Positions 33,201 through 46,200 of a stretch of 64,000 nucleotides of DNA are shown piece after piece. Source of the stretch: Asterias rubens. Taxonomy: Eukaryota > Echinodermata > Asteroidea > Forcipulatida > Asteriidae. Position numbers and translations under genes: made by a program. The DNA lies in assembly GCF_902459465.1 (NCBI RefSeq), contig NC_047068.1:14965195-15029194 (forward strand), in the 5' to 3' direction. Below the pieces are notes generated by a model, which made no database searches, was not told the origin of the DNA, and saw only the letters and a program-made list of their open reading frames with translations. Each line of letters starts with the position of its first letter. Position 1 is the stretch's first letter.

Positions 33201-36200
33201 GCAAGCTTGGAGTGGAGTCCAGCAAGGAGAACAAGTCCAAGTGTGAAGTAAAGTCGCAAACTGAGACTCTAAACGGAAGTGTAAAGGACTCAGTTTCTGA
33301 AAGAGAACCAGAAATGCAAGGGTCAAATCCAGCTGGACTTGGTTCCCCTTTGAATTGTACGTCACCTTCTAATACTGCAAATGGTTCTGGGAATGTAATA
33401 AAAGACTCTGCGACACTGGGAAACTCTGATTGCCTTTCGACCATGAAAAACAGTTTAAAGACACGGAAGTGTTTGTCGACACCAAGTAACGACTCCGTCG
33501 TTAGCGGCAAATCAAAGACGCCACAGGCGAGCGACCAAACAAATGGGAATATCCCAAATGGGTGTGGCAGTCACAGTCAATCGGATGGTATCAAGCCACT
33601 CAGAAACAAAAACAGCTCTGATCTCAGTAACGGAAACGAAACCCCTCCCGCAAATGGTAAGCAAAGCGGAACATCGGCGATGAAGAAAAGGCTGGGGAAG
33701 TTTCGCATTCCTGCTAACCAGTCAACTCTCCAAAATGCTTTTGCTCCACTGAAGAAAGGAAATGTTCCACTCAACGTTGTTAAGACAGATATCATAGAGG
33801 GCATGAGTGAAACACACATCAGTGACAAAGAAAATGACCTCAAATGCAGTGAGACGAACAATTGGAGTGGCTCTGTCCATGAGATAATCACCAACTCGAC
33901 TTTGGACGATACACCGCAAGGCATATTATCACCCAACCTGAATGGTGAAGGCGACAACATGGGCTGCATTGACACTCCCTCTGCTGAATGCACAGCAGAG
34001 AGCTGCGACGTCGAGGATGATATTATTGTGAGAGAGCTGAGCTTGATTCAAGGTTTGTTTCAAGGGGCCCTGGTGCTGAGGACACGCTGCAACGAGTGCG
34101 AGAGCTACACGGAGAGGAGAGAGGAATTCCAAGATATCAGTCTTCCAGTGCGGTGTTTACAAAGATCCACAGGGATGGAGGAAGATGAAGGTGTTCCAGG
34201 TACACTTTTAAATCATTTCAAAACCAACTTTGTCTGCTTTATTTTTCATCCCACAACTTCTCAATTGAATATACCCTGCACCATTTTCCGCAGGGCTCGA
34301 AATAAACACTGGACCACAGGCCAGGCGTTGAAATTCTCTCTTGAAGGGACACAGCAATTTTATTGGAACTTTGCAGAGGGCACTACAGCAAAAACATGGG
34401 GCACTACAGCATGCTGTGGGTGCCGTTGGTTATTTCTAGTCCTGACAGGCTAGAGTCTTGTGATTTTAGTATCAGGCCAGTAAACTCACAATAGGACAAG
34501 CCCAGTGGTCTTGTGTTTTTCAATTAAAGCCATTGGACACTTTCTGAACAGAACAGAAGTTAAAAGTTCACAGATTTACAAATAACTTACAGGGTTTACA
34601 GAAGGTAATGTGGTGAAAGACTTCCCTTGAAATATTATTCCATGAAATGCTCGATATCGAGAATAACGATTTATTTCAAACACATGTCATGACACGGCGA
34701 AACGTTTTGAAACAAGGGTGGGTTTTCCCGTTATTTTCTCCCAACTCCGATGACCGATTGAGCCTAAATTTTCACAGGTTATTTGCTATTTTATATATAA
34801 GTTGTGATACACGAAGTGTGGGCGTTTGGACAATACTGTTTACCGATGTTGTGCGATTGCTTTAAGCAAAATACCTCATTGGGTAATATCTTTGTGAAAT
34901 AATCTTGACTGAGAATGTGATAACTATCTTTCAATTCTGTTTCAAATCAAGAGTATCGAAGTACACAAATTCTGGACTTTGCCCAAATTCAGATGCATTT
35001 TAAGCGTTAGATTGTTTACAGATTGTTTTTTGTTGTTGTACGCAAATTGCTTTCCGTAAGTTTAAGATGCCAGGATTACAGTCGGAAACTTCACAGCAAC
35101 TCAGCTGGCAGCCCTCTATACCTTAAGACATGTTTGTGATTCTTGTTCTTATAGAAATCATACCGGGTGACTTGTCGCTAAGCTGGGCCATCTCAGAGTT
35201 TGCCTGCGTGGAGCGATTGACAGACGATAACAAGTACTTCTGTGAACAGTGCAGACACCATGCGGAGGCGGAGCGGAGCATGCTGTTTGGAGAGCTACCA
35301 CCAGTCTTCACCATTCATCTCAAGAGATTCAGTGCATTTGCTGGATTGTGAGTATAGATATTTGAGTAGGGCACCCTCGCCTAGAGGTCAAAATAGGATT
35401 GTCAGACCTTAAAATATTCCTACTTTAAGTCTAATTTCCAATTTTTTGGCTCTTGGAAAAATCTAAAATATTGTGACCAAATTAAAGCCTACACTTCGTG
35501 TACATTTATATGAAGGTCAGCCTTTTTTTCAAGGACCAAATATTATGCATGGCTTCTTCCTGTGCGCTGCACATACAAATCTGTGCGTTTATTTCGTCAT
35601 CGGTTTACATCTAAGATGGCGGCTGGTTATTGTCAATGCATATAAGGTCTTTTTCAACAAACCTGAGGTACCTGGATTTAAACCAAGGTCAAATATGGAA
35701 TGTACATAGTTTGTAGTGCTGGGCGAATAGTGAAATTTGGTATTCGGTTAACCGCTGGCCACCTATCCAAAATTAACCGGATATTTGAATATTTTTTTAA
35801 TTTATTTTTATTTTTATGTTTTATTTTATTATTTTGGCCGCTAGAGGGTGCTGTTCGTTTGTGGTCGTTCGTAGGGCGGATTGATATTAGTTTTAGACAG
35901 TGCTAGTGTCACTCGGTTCATTCATAAGAATCACCGGATCTAATTTAAAGATGGCGATTTGCTCGTTCTTTTGATATTGTGATTGATTCTACGTGAGGAA
36001 AACTTTCATAATCTTTGAACAAAGATGTCGGAAATGTCATTGTTTTAACTCTTTACGGAGGTGAGCATAGTTAAATACTTATTTTATGCTGTCTTAATAG
36101 AAGTTTCATAAGGATTCAGACAAAACGTTCCTATCGGTCGTCGACCCAACGATCGCGGATAATAGGAATCCGGTTTCTTGGTTGTAATTAGAGGACTATC

Positions 36201-36780
36201 GGGTTGATTAAAAGGTATCCACGCCCCTTGCGGATATCCGGTTAGGTCAAAAATGGTATTCGCGGTTACGGTTAGGAAAAACTATTCGCCATTAACCAGA
36301 TATTCAAATTATTCGCCCAGCCCTAATAGTTTTGTTAATGACTGCCATGGATTGATAGCAAGGATTTTGCTTTTTTTTTTCAGTTTATCAGCAGACAGCA
36401 CAGTGTCAAAGATCAATGACCACTTGGCCACTCCCCTTTCCCTGTGCCTGAGCCAGTGGTGTGCCAAACAATGCAAGCAACTCCAATGCAAGTACGACCT
36501 GTGCGCCGTCGTCATGCACAGCGGCGTGTCCAGCTCCAGCGGTCATTACATCAGCTACGTCCAGATCCCGCACCGGCCCCGGCGATCTGGGGAGGAGGGA
36601 GAGGAAGACAGAGAGGCGGATGATCGTGGACAGCCACGCTGGGGCAAGTTTGACGATGAGAAGGTTAGTATTCTTACTCGGCAGGAACTGGCTTCGACTG
36701 TCCTCCATCCTGTGTCCAGCTCCAGCAGTGCGGCAACGCCTTATTTATTATTCTACAGGCAGGTGCAGGAATCGGACTGA
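30255..36780 (+). CDS. USP1: Ubiquitin-specific protease 1 (USP1), complete, 764 aa
   Basis: Exons: 30255-30406, 30715-31021, 32501-32601, 33055-34199, 35155-35347, 36384-36780 (TGA); phases are consistent. USP1 with its partner UAF1/WDR48 removes ubiquitin from FANCD2 and PCNA in DNA-damage tolerance, in the nucleus. The start MASCSSPPKKRPKLSLKF aligns with the human N-terminus. The Cys box is GLQNLGNTCYLN (Cys93, codon 30839-30841). Helix GFLQHDSQEMLCC follows. Zinc-ribbon pairs are CNEC and CEQC. The His box is SSSSGHYISYV (His687), then WGKFDDEKV (Asp723/724), ending YLLFYRQVQESD. The single large exon 33055-34199 carries a long, polar, Ser/Asn-rich insert. The segment between His and Asp is only ~36 residues against ~158 in human, and lacks the Gly-Gly autocleavage site. 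Confidence 0.95.
31060..31148 (+). repeat. tRNA-derived SINE head (Leu-like)
   Basis: GTTGTGGCTGAGGG resembles an A box. It is followed by AAGAACACTGGACTCAAG and a B-box-like GTGTGGGTTTGCGTCCC. It is truncated directly against a family A MITE fragment (31,151-31,283) beginning at TTAA. Confidence 0.55.
31480..31765. repeat. Dispersed repeat, copy of 63,145-63,450
   Basis: Shares long blocks with the end of the window, such as TATATAGCGC (GCGCACATAT there), AAGGGTTTACAAGGTGCTAC, CACAGCCAGGAACACC and CACATGGGACCAACG. Part of this body also occurs near 640-800 and 52,765. Probably a SINE or short retroelement body; it lies in a USP1 intron. Confidence 0.6.
34524..34865. repeat. MITE family B copy, reversed
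   Basis: TTAA at 34524-34527 and 34862-34865, left end AGCCATTGGACACTTTCTG. The interior runs in the opposite direction to the copies at 17,952 and 39,812 (CATGTCATGACACGGCGAAA). Lies in the USP1 intron 34,199-35,155. Confidence 0.8.
35714..36325. mobile_element. hAT-like non-autonomous element (612 bp)
   Basis: Inverted ends TAGTGCTGGGCGAATA and complementary TATTCGCCCAGCCCTA. The flanks ATAGTTTG (35,706-35,713) and ATAGTTTTG (36,326-36,334) look like an 8-bp target duplication with one extra T. A TAGGGCTGGGC-type end and an 8-bp duplication are typical of the hAT superfamily. Subterminal repeats of ATTCG/GGTTA motifs recur inside. No transposase frame. Inserted in the last USP1 intron. Confidence 0.8.
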
Positions 36781-37211
36781 TTAATTATTATGGCTGCAAT
36801 TGGTTTGCTTCACCTGGTTGACCCTGGTGTACGCATCCAGGTGAGCACCTGACATGAATGAGCTAATCGAACGCCAAATCGACACCAATCGTGGGACAGC
36901 TAGCCGGAATTACTTACATTGTGTGCATTATGTCCGTGGATTCATGAAAAGACTGTAAAACAAGGATAATTAACGGATAAAATACATTCTCTATAGTGAC
37001 ATGCAATGATCTATTTTTATCTCATGACTTCTTGGTAATGTCTCAGTAACAGAAGATAATGCGAAGGGTCAAAGGAAGACCCGTGATTGGCTGAGAGTTG
37101 TACAGGCCTTAAACTTCTCTCTTGAAGGGGCACAGCTAGTTCTCTCTGGTAAAGGTCACTTCTATGAAGTAAACAGAAGTTTGTACAGGAACTTTGCACA
37201 GGGCACCAAGG

Positions 37212-37407
37212 CAATAGACCGATCCATTAAGCTCCGCCCCATTGCGTATTGACCAATCACAACGCAATGAAGGTCCGACACTAAGGTCCGACATGCGTTC
37301 GCGTATTATGCCGCGCGCGGCAGAGTTGTGCAGAAAGGCATTGGAGAGCCCCACGTGTTCTTGCTCACACGTGCGTCGTGGGCGGATCCTACTGGATCGG
37401 TCTATTG
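37212..37407. repeat. 196-bp CpG-rich inverted-repeat element
   Basis: Perfect 14-bp inverted ends, CAATAGACCGATCC and GGATCGGTCTATTG. The interior is rich in CpG (GCGTTCGCGTATTATGCCGC and following), unlike the surrounding AT-rich DNA. It splits an older repeat whose two parts (GGGCACCAAGG and TGTTGGTGCCACGGG) flank it. That host repeat is seen uninterrupted near 34,290-34,450. Confidence 0.75.
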
Positions 37408-39811
37408 CTGTTGGTGCCACGGGTTATTTTGAGGCCTGTCATGCCTTTGATGACAGGGCTCTATAATCACAGAGGTCTTCTATGAACTTCAACCCAGATC
37501 TCAGAAAATTTGATTATGACTGTGAGTGAAACCTTTCACGCAGCTACAACTGCTACTATGCAAGTTATTTCTACTTTGTTTTACATACGTTTGCACCAGT
37601 TGCAATTCAACAGACCATCACACAAGTGTTCTGTTATATATCGCAGATCGATTTTGCAAAATGATCACATGCTTACATTGCAAGAGGTTTGCCTGCATCG
37701 TAGATTGCCTGTGATCTTCTTGTCTATATTTAAATGTTGGAAGCCAGAGTTCAAGCTATTTTTTTTATTGAACTCGACCTGTATTGACTTGTTGTCATAC
37801 TTACTCTGCAATCTCTGGAATTAAATTTTTTAAGTTTTGAGGGTTTTGTAGCCAAACTTGTTGCACTTATTTTGTGTTTATGCAAGGGTGTGTAGTGATA
37901 GTTCAATTAACAAATATTCAGTTCAAGATAATAAGTCATACAGTCAGAACCTCATTCCCAAGGGTGATTGATCTCACTACCCAGCCTGTCTTACTCCCTC
38001 ATAACCCCTGGAATCTACTATTTAAAGTGTGCCAGAATCTGGCCTAGACGTGTGGTCGATCCACTCTACACTCGTGCTCAAGTAGGTAACCTGCAAAAGA
38101 GGTATCAAGTCAATGAGCAACTGGTCCCCTCTCATTCTTCTTTGATCTTGTGACATGTCTAACGGTATGCCGTTTTGGGTGACCGTGTAAAAACAGGATT
38201 CATTTGAAATGGGACTGCGTCACGAAACTTGCATTTTTACACGGGCGCACGAAGCATCCTACAAGCGCCACACAAGCGCTCAACATTTATTAACAAGCGA
38301 GCACGCAAACTTGTCCCTTATCGGGACCAATCAGCATTGTTTTTCAGTACGTTCCTACCAGGGGTAGAAAAGTGAGGTATCGATACGGCATGCTGCCCAT
38401 GCTAGCAAGACTGATACAGTCAAGGTCTTCAAGCTGTCTGTTGTTACAGTGCGTCATAACTTGGGTAGACTTAAATTTAAGATCACTTTCTAAATTGAGT
38501 TCAGTCCCTGTAAGGTGGTTTTTTTTTTAGGAGAACCTTGAAAGTTGTTCGCATAGTTTGGATGTTGTTCTAACAGGTATTATTTTTTTCTTCGACGATT
38601 TGTAAATAATCCTCCAAATCTAAATGTTATATATGTAATTCGTGTAAAAGAAAAAAAAATAACTATGCATGTAAGAATAAAAAAGGAAATAATTATCAAA
38701 TGAAAATATTTTTAAGATTCTTTTTAATCACAGACATCTGAACCGGACTTGTAATATTTCCCCCTGGCTCTCTGCAAAGCTGGAGTTCATTTAAAGGTAC
38801 AAATATTTATGATGCATGTTAAAAGCATAATAAACCATAAACCAAAAGAATGATGACATCTGATAATCTGTCTCTTTTTCTTCAGATATTTATTCATATT
38901 TATACATTTATTACATAACAGTGCACCACTAACTCGTTCTGTAGGATTTTAAACTTCGCATGGGGGTCTATTGTCAGGTGAGGTTTGTGGTAGCACTGGT
39001 GGTTGACAACTAAACGTTTCTACCAATATGCTCCTGTCTGAAGACAATCGGAACATACTGCTCAAAAGCAATTTTACAACTGCCATTTCTTTTCTTTTTT
39101 TCTTCCTTTTTTTCAGAACCAACACTCCTCTGAAAAGATTTAAACATTTTGCTACCGCAAACCTCGCCCGATTTAAAATACTTTTACAAAATTTTTATCC
39201 ATTCCTCACAAAAATGGATTCTACAATCTACCACCTGGGCTTAATTACATAAAGCTGTTTTAAAACCAGAACAAAAAAAATGCTTAGCAAATATGTATGC
39301 TGAGCTGAGCGAAAAATTAATGGGCACCAGTTATAACCTTTCGCTGGTAACCAGTTTCTGATAAGCAAGAACTTTCATTTGCTTAGCAAGTTTCTATGCT
39401 TACAGGCTTTAAATTGGGCCCAGGGATTTGTGAGCAAGAAATGTGCAAAATGCGACACGGTATTTGGGTTAGTAACCTTATTCTGGTTAGCATCATTTTG
39501 TGAAATTGGGCCCTTAGAAGTTGGAGTGTAATAATCTTAGTAATACACTTGGTTTGGTAAACTTTACATGTGTATTTTAAGTTCATTGCATAGTACATGT
39601 TGTGTATGAGGGACAAACATTTATGTTGTTTTGAAATCATAGGGAAATATTGTGACTACAGTGTCAACAACATAAAATAGTGAAACAAATGTCTTTATAT
39701 ACCAAAGGGCTTTGTCAAAATTAATTCAAGAAAATATTACTTTGGGGGGTTAATCCCATAGTGTTTTGATCAATGAATTAGATACATAGTTTAGGAAATT
39801 TATTTTGTCTG

Positions 39812-40170
39812 TTAAAGCCATTGGACCCTTTCGGTAAACAGTATTGTCCAAGGCCCACACTTCGTGTGTCACATCTTATATATAAAATAACAAACCTGTG
39901 AAAATTTAGGCTCAATCGGTCATCGGAGTCGGAAGAAAATAACGGAAAAACCCACTCTTGTATCCGCATGTTCCGCCGTGTCATGACATGTGTTTTTAAA
40001 TAAGAGAATTAATATTGTTTTAATGTTTTCTCAAAAAGTAAAGCATTTCATGGAATAATATTTCAGGAGAAGTCTTTCACTATTACCTTCTGTAAACCCT
40101 GTAAATTATTTGTAAATCTGTGATTGTTTTTTTTTTTTTTTTCTGTACAGAAAGTGTCCAATGGCTTTAA
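39812..40170. repeat. MITE family B copy
   Basis: TTAA at 39812-39815 and 40167-40170, ends AGCCATTGGACCCTTTCGG and AAAGTGTCCAATGGCT. Closely similar to the copy at 17,952-18,324 over its full length. It lies 33 bp beyond the IFT70 stop codon. Confidence 0.87.
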
Positions 40171-40202
40171 GAAATGTATTTTATCTGTAAATAGATATGA
40201 CC

Positions 40203-43200
40203 CTATGTCAGTTGTATGAAGAGACTCTTGAGGATACGAGACTCGTAGGTGACGGTGTTCTTGCCTTCGTGCAAGGGTTCTTCCTCTAACGGCTGCTCCA
40301 CAACTGCCTTCACATCACGCCCATACGCTGGAAATATAAAAAAAAGACAGATACAAGACTCTTTATCTACACCTAGAAAAAAAAAATTGGCAGTTACAGG
40401 TTGCATGTCTTCTGATTGGCACCCCTGAACAAAGATAGGGAGGCCGCTAACATAAGGCTAGATTAGATAGCTCAGTTGGTAGAGCAATGGCACTTCAATA
40501 TGGAGGTTGTTGGTTCACATCCAGCTCCAGTCAATTTGTCTTCAACCCCAAATCATTTAAAATTTACCCAGTCAGTTTCCCTTGTGGTTTATTATTGGAT
40601 ATCTGAAATAAAAAGTCATATTCCCTTAAGGTGATCCCTTGGCTGCCGCTTCCCAGGTTGTATAGTAAACTTGGGTGTGATCCCTGGCTATAAGGCAGTT
40701 AACGGTTGAATGGCTTCTGACTGGCACCCTGAGCAAAGTTGGTAGAGTGCCGGCATGTCAGTCTGGCGGTCTTGGTTCAAATCCGGCTCTAGTTTTTTTT
40801 CTTTGTTCAACCCCTAATCATTCAAAGTTTACCCAGTCAGTTTCCTTTGTGGTTACTTATTTCATAACATTAGACCTAGATAGCTCAGTTGGTAAAGTGT
40901 CGACACATTAATCCGGATGTTGCAGGTTCAAATCCTGCTGCAGTAAATGTTTGTTTGTTCAACCCCAACATTTAACGTTATTTGTGAGACATTAAGAACT
41001 TACATTCACAGTGTTCAAGGAACTGTATGCATTCTCCAATGACGCTATCTCGAAGCATGATCATGTGCTTGGCCATGTTCTCTAGTAGAGACAAGAAACA
41101 TCTCTTGGCGTAGAACCAGGTATCAGTTCCCAACTGTTACCAACAAATGAAAATAAGAAAAGCAATTGTTGAAAAGATACATATCTCAAGTTAAAGGCAA
41201 AGTTTATCTTTAGTTTTTATGGAACTTTTTGATTGTTGTAGTCCTACATAAATGTAGATGTATACAAACAAAACTAACATGTGAAAAAGGTGGTTGCATT
41301 TTTGAGATATCGTAAAAAATCCGGGTCAAAATATGTCCATTATTGTCCACACAGGTAGTTTAATCCCCAAGATTAAAATTTTGGGGCATACTGATATAAT
41401 TTAGATAACTGCATTCCTTCTTCTATTTTTAAATTTTTTTTATAACTTCTTTTTCCATCTTAAAACGCAAAGAGACTTCTCTGTGAATGTGATATGTGCT
41501 ATACATGAATGGTTCATAGTTATTATTATAAATTTGTGCAACATTTCTCACAATGCTTTATTGTATCGGAAGCTGCTGTTGGCTTCTTACAACAATTTTT
41601 ACCATTGATTTTAAGAGTGATCACCAAACGTAAACCTTCCCTACAAAATGTTATTAGTGTCTCTCCCTCCACAATCTGTCCCAATTTCATAGAAAATTAT
41701 GCTTAAGAATTTTATGCTTAGCAGAAATGAGCAAAATACCAGTCACAAATTGTCTTGTGACATGGTATTTTGGCTGGTAACCTTGTTCTTTAACCCTAGC
41801 TCCACCCTGACCTTTTTATTGTATGGTTCCAAGCTCTTGATGACCCTTGAGATGCCAAATTCATAGTTGCCTTTAGCGCAGTACAGGGTACCGATGACCA
41901 GGTTGACAATACAAAGATGGTAGATTTTCTTGTCTGGCTCATCGTACGCTATCTGCTCCTCTTCTTTCTCGATCTTACGCATCAGCTCCTCCGCCTAAAA
42001 CGACAGGAATTTACCGAGGCAGAAGATAGATTTATAGAAACACTTTATGGATATCCTGTTGTCATTTTGTCACACACACACACTTTATTTACTGCAAAGT
42101 TTTGGCTTATGGTCTTATAAAAAGGTAGATATATAGAATCAAACTTATCGATGAAAACTTCATTTGAAAGGCTAGAATTGTTTTTAAAATATTGCCGAAA
42201 ATCTGGAGCTGTTATGTCCGCAGAGAGAAATAACCCATAAGTGGAATTATACACGATCTGAGAAATATTTTTGTCTTAGATTGAAATGTTTTTGAATCCC
42301 TCTCTCTAAATCCACATTCCCTTGAAGTGAATAGCTCCTCAAAATTGTACACATTGTCAACAGATGCAGTGCTTCTTTACCAAGTCAGTTTTTATTCATT
42401 CATTTTTGGAGTAGTTTGACCTCCCTTTAATAGAGACATACCTCTTCATTCTGGCTGGTCATGATGTAGGATACACAAAGGTTGGCCAACACAATAGCAC
42501 TAACATTCAGTATCTGCAGGAAAATTAAATTCCAAGTTATCAAAATTGGCATGACCCTTTAGACACCATGGCGGTGAAAAAAACGGCTTGTGCCAAAATG
42601 CCCAGAGTGGGTGCAAATGGCTGCGAAATCTGACCTACTTTCAATCAAACAAAAAGGTTGAGGTAAAAGGTCATTTTCTGAATTGACATTTTCTAATGTA
42701 AATTTTTAAAGCTCTGCTCTGATGAAATTATTGTATCTGATTTTTCTTCTGATTTTGAGATTACTGGTTTTTTTTTTTTGTTTTTTTTTTTTTTGAAAAT
42801 CCCTTTTGATATGCTTATTGAACTTTGCAAATCTTCCATGTTACTTTGCTTAAATATCCATTTGTAAATAGTTACAAGTAATAGGCTCGTAATTGTTTTT
42901 GAGTGTGTGAAGCATCTTGAGCATTGTAAGGCTAATTTGGCGCAATATAATTGTTTCTTTGTGATAATTATCAACCTACATTATCGTAGTTCTTCTTCAC
43001 GATGGGTTCATAGAATCCAATGGCCTCCTTGTACTTGTTCTCCTGCATGAAGAGTACATGGGCCACGTTGAGTTTCCAGACGTCATGCTCGTTGCAGAAC
43101 TCCACAGACTTACGGAATATCTTCTCTACTTGGGTGTAGTGTTCCATGTCCCAGTAGATCTTAGCTTGCTGCATCAACACTGGGATGTACCTGAGAGGGG

Positions 43201-46200
43201 TTGATAGTTTTAAATAGGTTGGAGGTGGATTTTTTTTTTTAAAGGGAATGGTGAGGTGTTACCGCCGTAAAAATGTGTTGAAATGTGTTTGCTCTGTGAA
43301 GAGCTGTCAAATATCATGGCTATTCTACCCACAAAATTATGTCCTTCTGGCACGATGTAAAAGACTTGTCTCTTACATTGTAATTCAAGCGCTGAAATCC
43401 ACATTAAGCAGCACTGCAGCCTAGGTGTTTTATATAATGACTCTAAATTTTGTTTACGGCCACATGGGAAACAACGTCATCGTCCTGTGGCTAGATCACT
43501 GGCTATGATTATACTTTAGCATTTCTGGTGAAGCTAACAGCCAAAGTCATAGTAAGCAGGCTAAATTCAGACACTGGCTAAGCCATATGGTGACTACTTT
43601 AAAAGGAAGGTTCTGGCGGCATGAGCCTGGCGTTTCATTTTAATTGTGTTGTGAAAAGGCTGCGCTTTATGGTACAATGTCTTTGCACTGACACCGTAAA
43701 GTGCTCCTGACTTTCTTAGCTCAGAGGTTTTCTTCCCACATCTAAAACTGAAACTTCCTTCTTTGTCTTCTCTCCATGGGGGTTCTTGGCTTGTCGGGTG
43801 ATTAAGTTCCTGAGAGTCCTTGGCTTCACAACCAGAATTAAACAATGAAATGAAATTGATATGAAATACCTTTCCAATGCCTCGTCATACTCGTTGACCG
43901 CTTTCTTCACCGTCTCGTCATCGTGGTTATGTCTGGCTTCTTGGACCTCCTTGGTCAGTTTGCGCAGCTGGTCGGTGTGGCGTGTGGCCATCTCGTCCAG
44001 TTTACGATACGCTTCTTCTTTAGCTGTCTGCATGGTGATGACCGCGTCCATGAAGTCGTAGTGATACTGGCTGAGGTACTTGAAGGTCAGGTGAGAGTTC
44101 TCGGCCAGGACGTCTGCTGCTAGGTCATAGTACTGGGGTTGGAAAAAATATAAGAGATTCAAGAACTTGTCATGTTTTGGTGGTTAATCTTAAGACTAAA
44201 TTGCTGTTTTTTATTGTTCTGTTCCCCCAAAATCCATTTATTTTCCATTGGCTACACTATCATTGGTTATTTCAGGGCCGAGCGTGGCGCTTCTCAGATT
44301 GTGTATTCATATTTGGGATTGTTCTTCCTGCACGGACTTAACCGCTCCAGATTTGTCATTTGATATCTAAAAAACGCAACCATGTTAGTTTTGTTATATA
44401 CATCTACGCTGGAAAGGGTTAAAAAAAAAACGATTCCCAAAACCAAATACTTTGCCTTTAAATTGCATCGCCTGTGAATTACCAGAGTTTCAAACTAACC
44501 TCATATTTGATGTAGAGAAGCAGCAGATTGCCGAATGTCTCCGGTGGGAATGGATTCTGCTGCAGTAAGAACTGAAGCTTCTCAAAGCCCTGTGTAGCAT
44601 TGCCCTCCATGTTCATTAGGGCCTGGTTGTGAAGGGTCACTGGATCCAGCTCCTGTAGTCAGATTAATTTCAAGTCATAGATTTTAGCATCTCTGCTTAT
44701 TACAATTCCATCTTCCGACAGCCACTTGTTCTCATTTTATAGAACCACTAAATGATTTTGTTTGTGCTGGCGCTCTCCAAACTGAGCTATCTAGCCCTAC
44801 GTTGGCGGTTTCCCTATATTGTCAATATCACCATATTTCATACTGGAGGTAAGCAACCGCAGTTGTGTGTGTGCTGGCGGTCACATCACAATATAAAAAT
44901 GACAGCACCTTTTACAATCTAACCATCACTGTACGTACGTGCAGTGCTCGAGGTGCAGTTCATAATTCCATGTGCAGCCACAGGCATGCCATAATTATGA
45001 CGATAGTCCCCATTTAAGGGGCGGAGCCCGCTTATTAAGGAATTCCTCTGTTGGCCAAATCGTGTGACATTATTACAAGATAAATCTCGGAAGTCGTATT
45101 CCTTATGCGTTATTGTGCAGAGCTTACTTAAGGCAACATGAGCCACTCATGGCAACACGCGCGCAGTTTGCTGTGCACTGTATCCTGACATGCAATTTGA
45201 CTCCCAAAATGGCAGACAGTAGCTGTATATTAGGGGTCAGTGTAAGGGTGTAAGGAGTCAGTTTGATAAACTCTTCTACTTACCTCTTCAGAGCGTGGCG
45301 GCATATCAGTCAATGCTTCCTGGGCTGCTTCAGCTGTTGAGTACAGGGAAAGTATACATTTGGTAATCACTCTTAAAATTAACAGCAAAAAAAACATTTG
45401 GTTAGAAGCCTACAGCAACTTTCGATAGTATAAGGCATTTGGAGAAACATTTCACCTAAAAGTAATGTTGAATATGTAAAATGATATCAGTTTTTATGCC
45501 CTCAAATTTGAATCTGAGAAGCGGAACTATCAGTACCATTTCTCAGATTGTGTAACCAATTACGGATTATTCTTCCTGCGTGGACATAATTAGGGTGGAT
45601 GTTTTGCGATATCTCAAAAGAGTGACCTTTTAAATTGAAATTTTCACAGGTTAGTTTTTTTATTGTATATTATCTATATTTATATAGAATTAAATCAGTC
45701 ACATAGTTAACTTATGTAAAGCCTGTTTTAGGAAAGTCATCTTACGATTTTTGAGCTGGAATTCTATGGCTGCTTTCAGGTTGAAGGCTTCAATTAACGC
45801 AGTTTCATGGAGCACCAAAGTGTTGCCGACACTACGTACATCGATACCTTCAGTGGTCATTCCAACGCTCAATTCTGTAAAAAACAAAAACAAAACAAGT
45901 AGGAAAATGCAATGCATAAACCATCAATATCAGGCAAAACCACCAGGGGATGAATGTCCAAGGATTTAGGGCCCAATTTCATATTGCATACAAATTGTCT
46001 GCTGCTAGGCAGAATTTAGCATTTGACATGACAGTTTGGCTGGTAATGTTATTCTGGTAAGCACAATTTTGTTGTGCTAAGCTACTTTTTCTGCTTAAGC
46101 AGCTCTATTAAACTGGGCCTTGGTGATACTTTCTTTCAAGATGTGCTTACCAGGATGCTCTCTAATGCCTCTCTCAATGATGTCTGCAATATGCTTCAGA

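Larger units (their letters stand above)
36781..40202. other. USP1-IFT70 tail-to-tail intergenic region
   Basis: The two genes converge here. The region holds their 3' UTRs, a CpG-rich inverted-repeat element (37,212-37,407), GGGCCCAATT-type MITE debris (39,226-39,515) and a family B MITE (39,812-40,170). A minus-strand AATAAA at 39,799-39,804 could serve IFT70. No further gene seen. Confidence 0.5.

Noticed and set aside
33172..33993. Minus-strand frames of 112 and 138 codons
   Set aside because: Antisense shadows of the large USP1 exon, with no recognisable domains.
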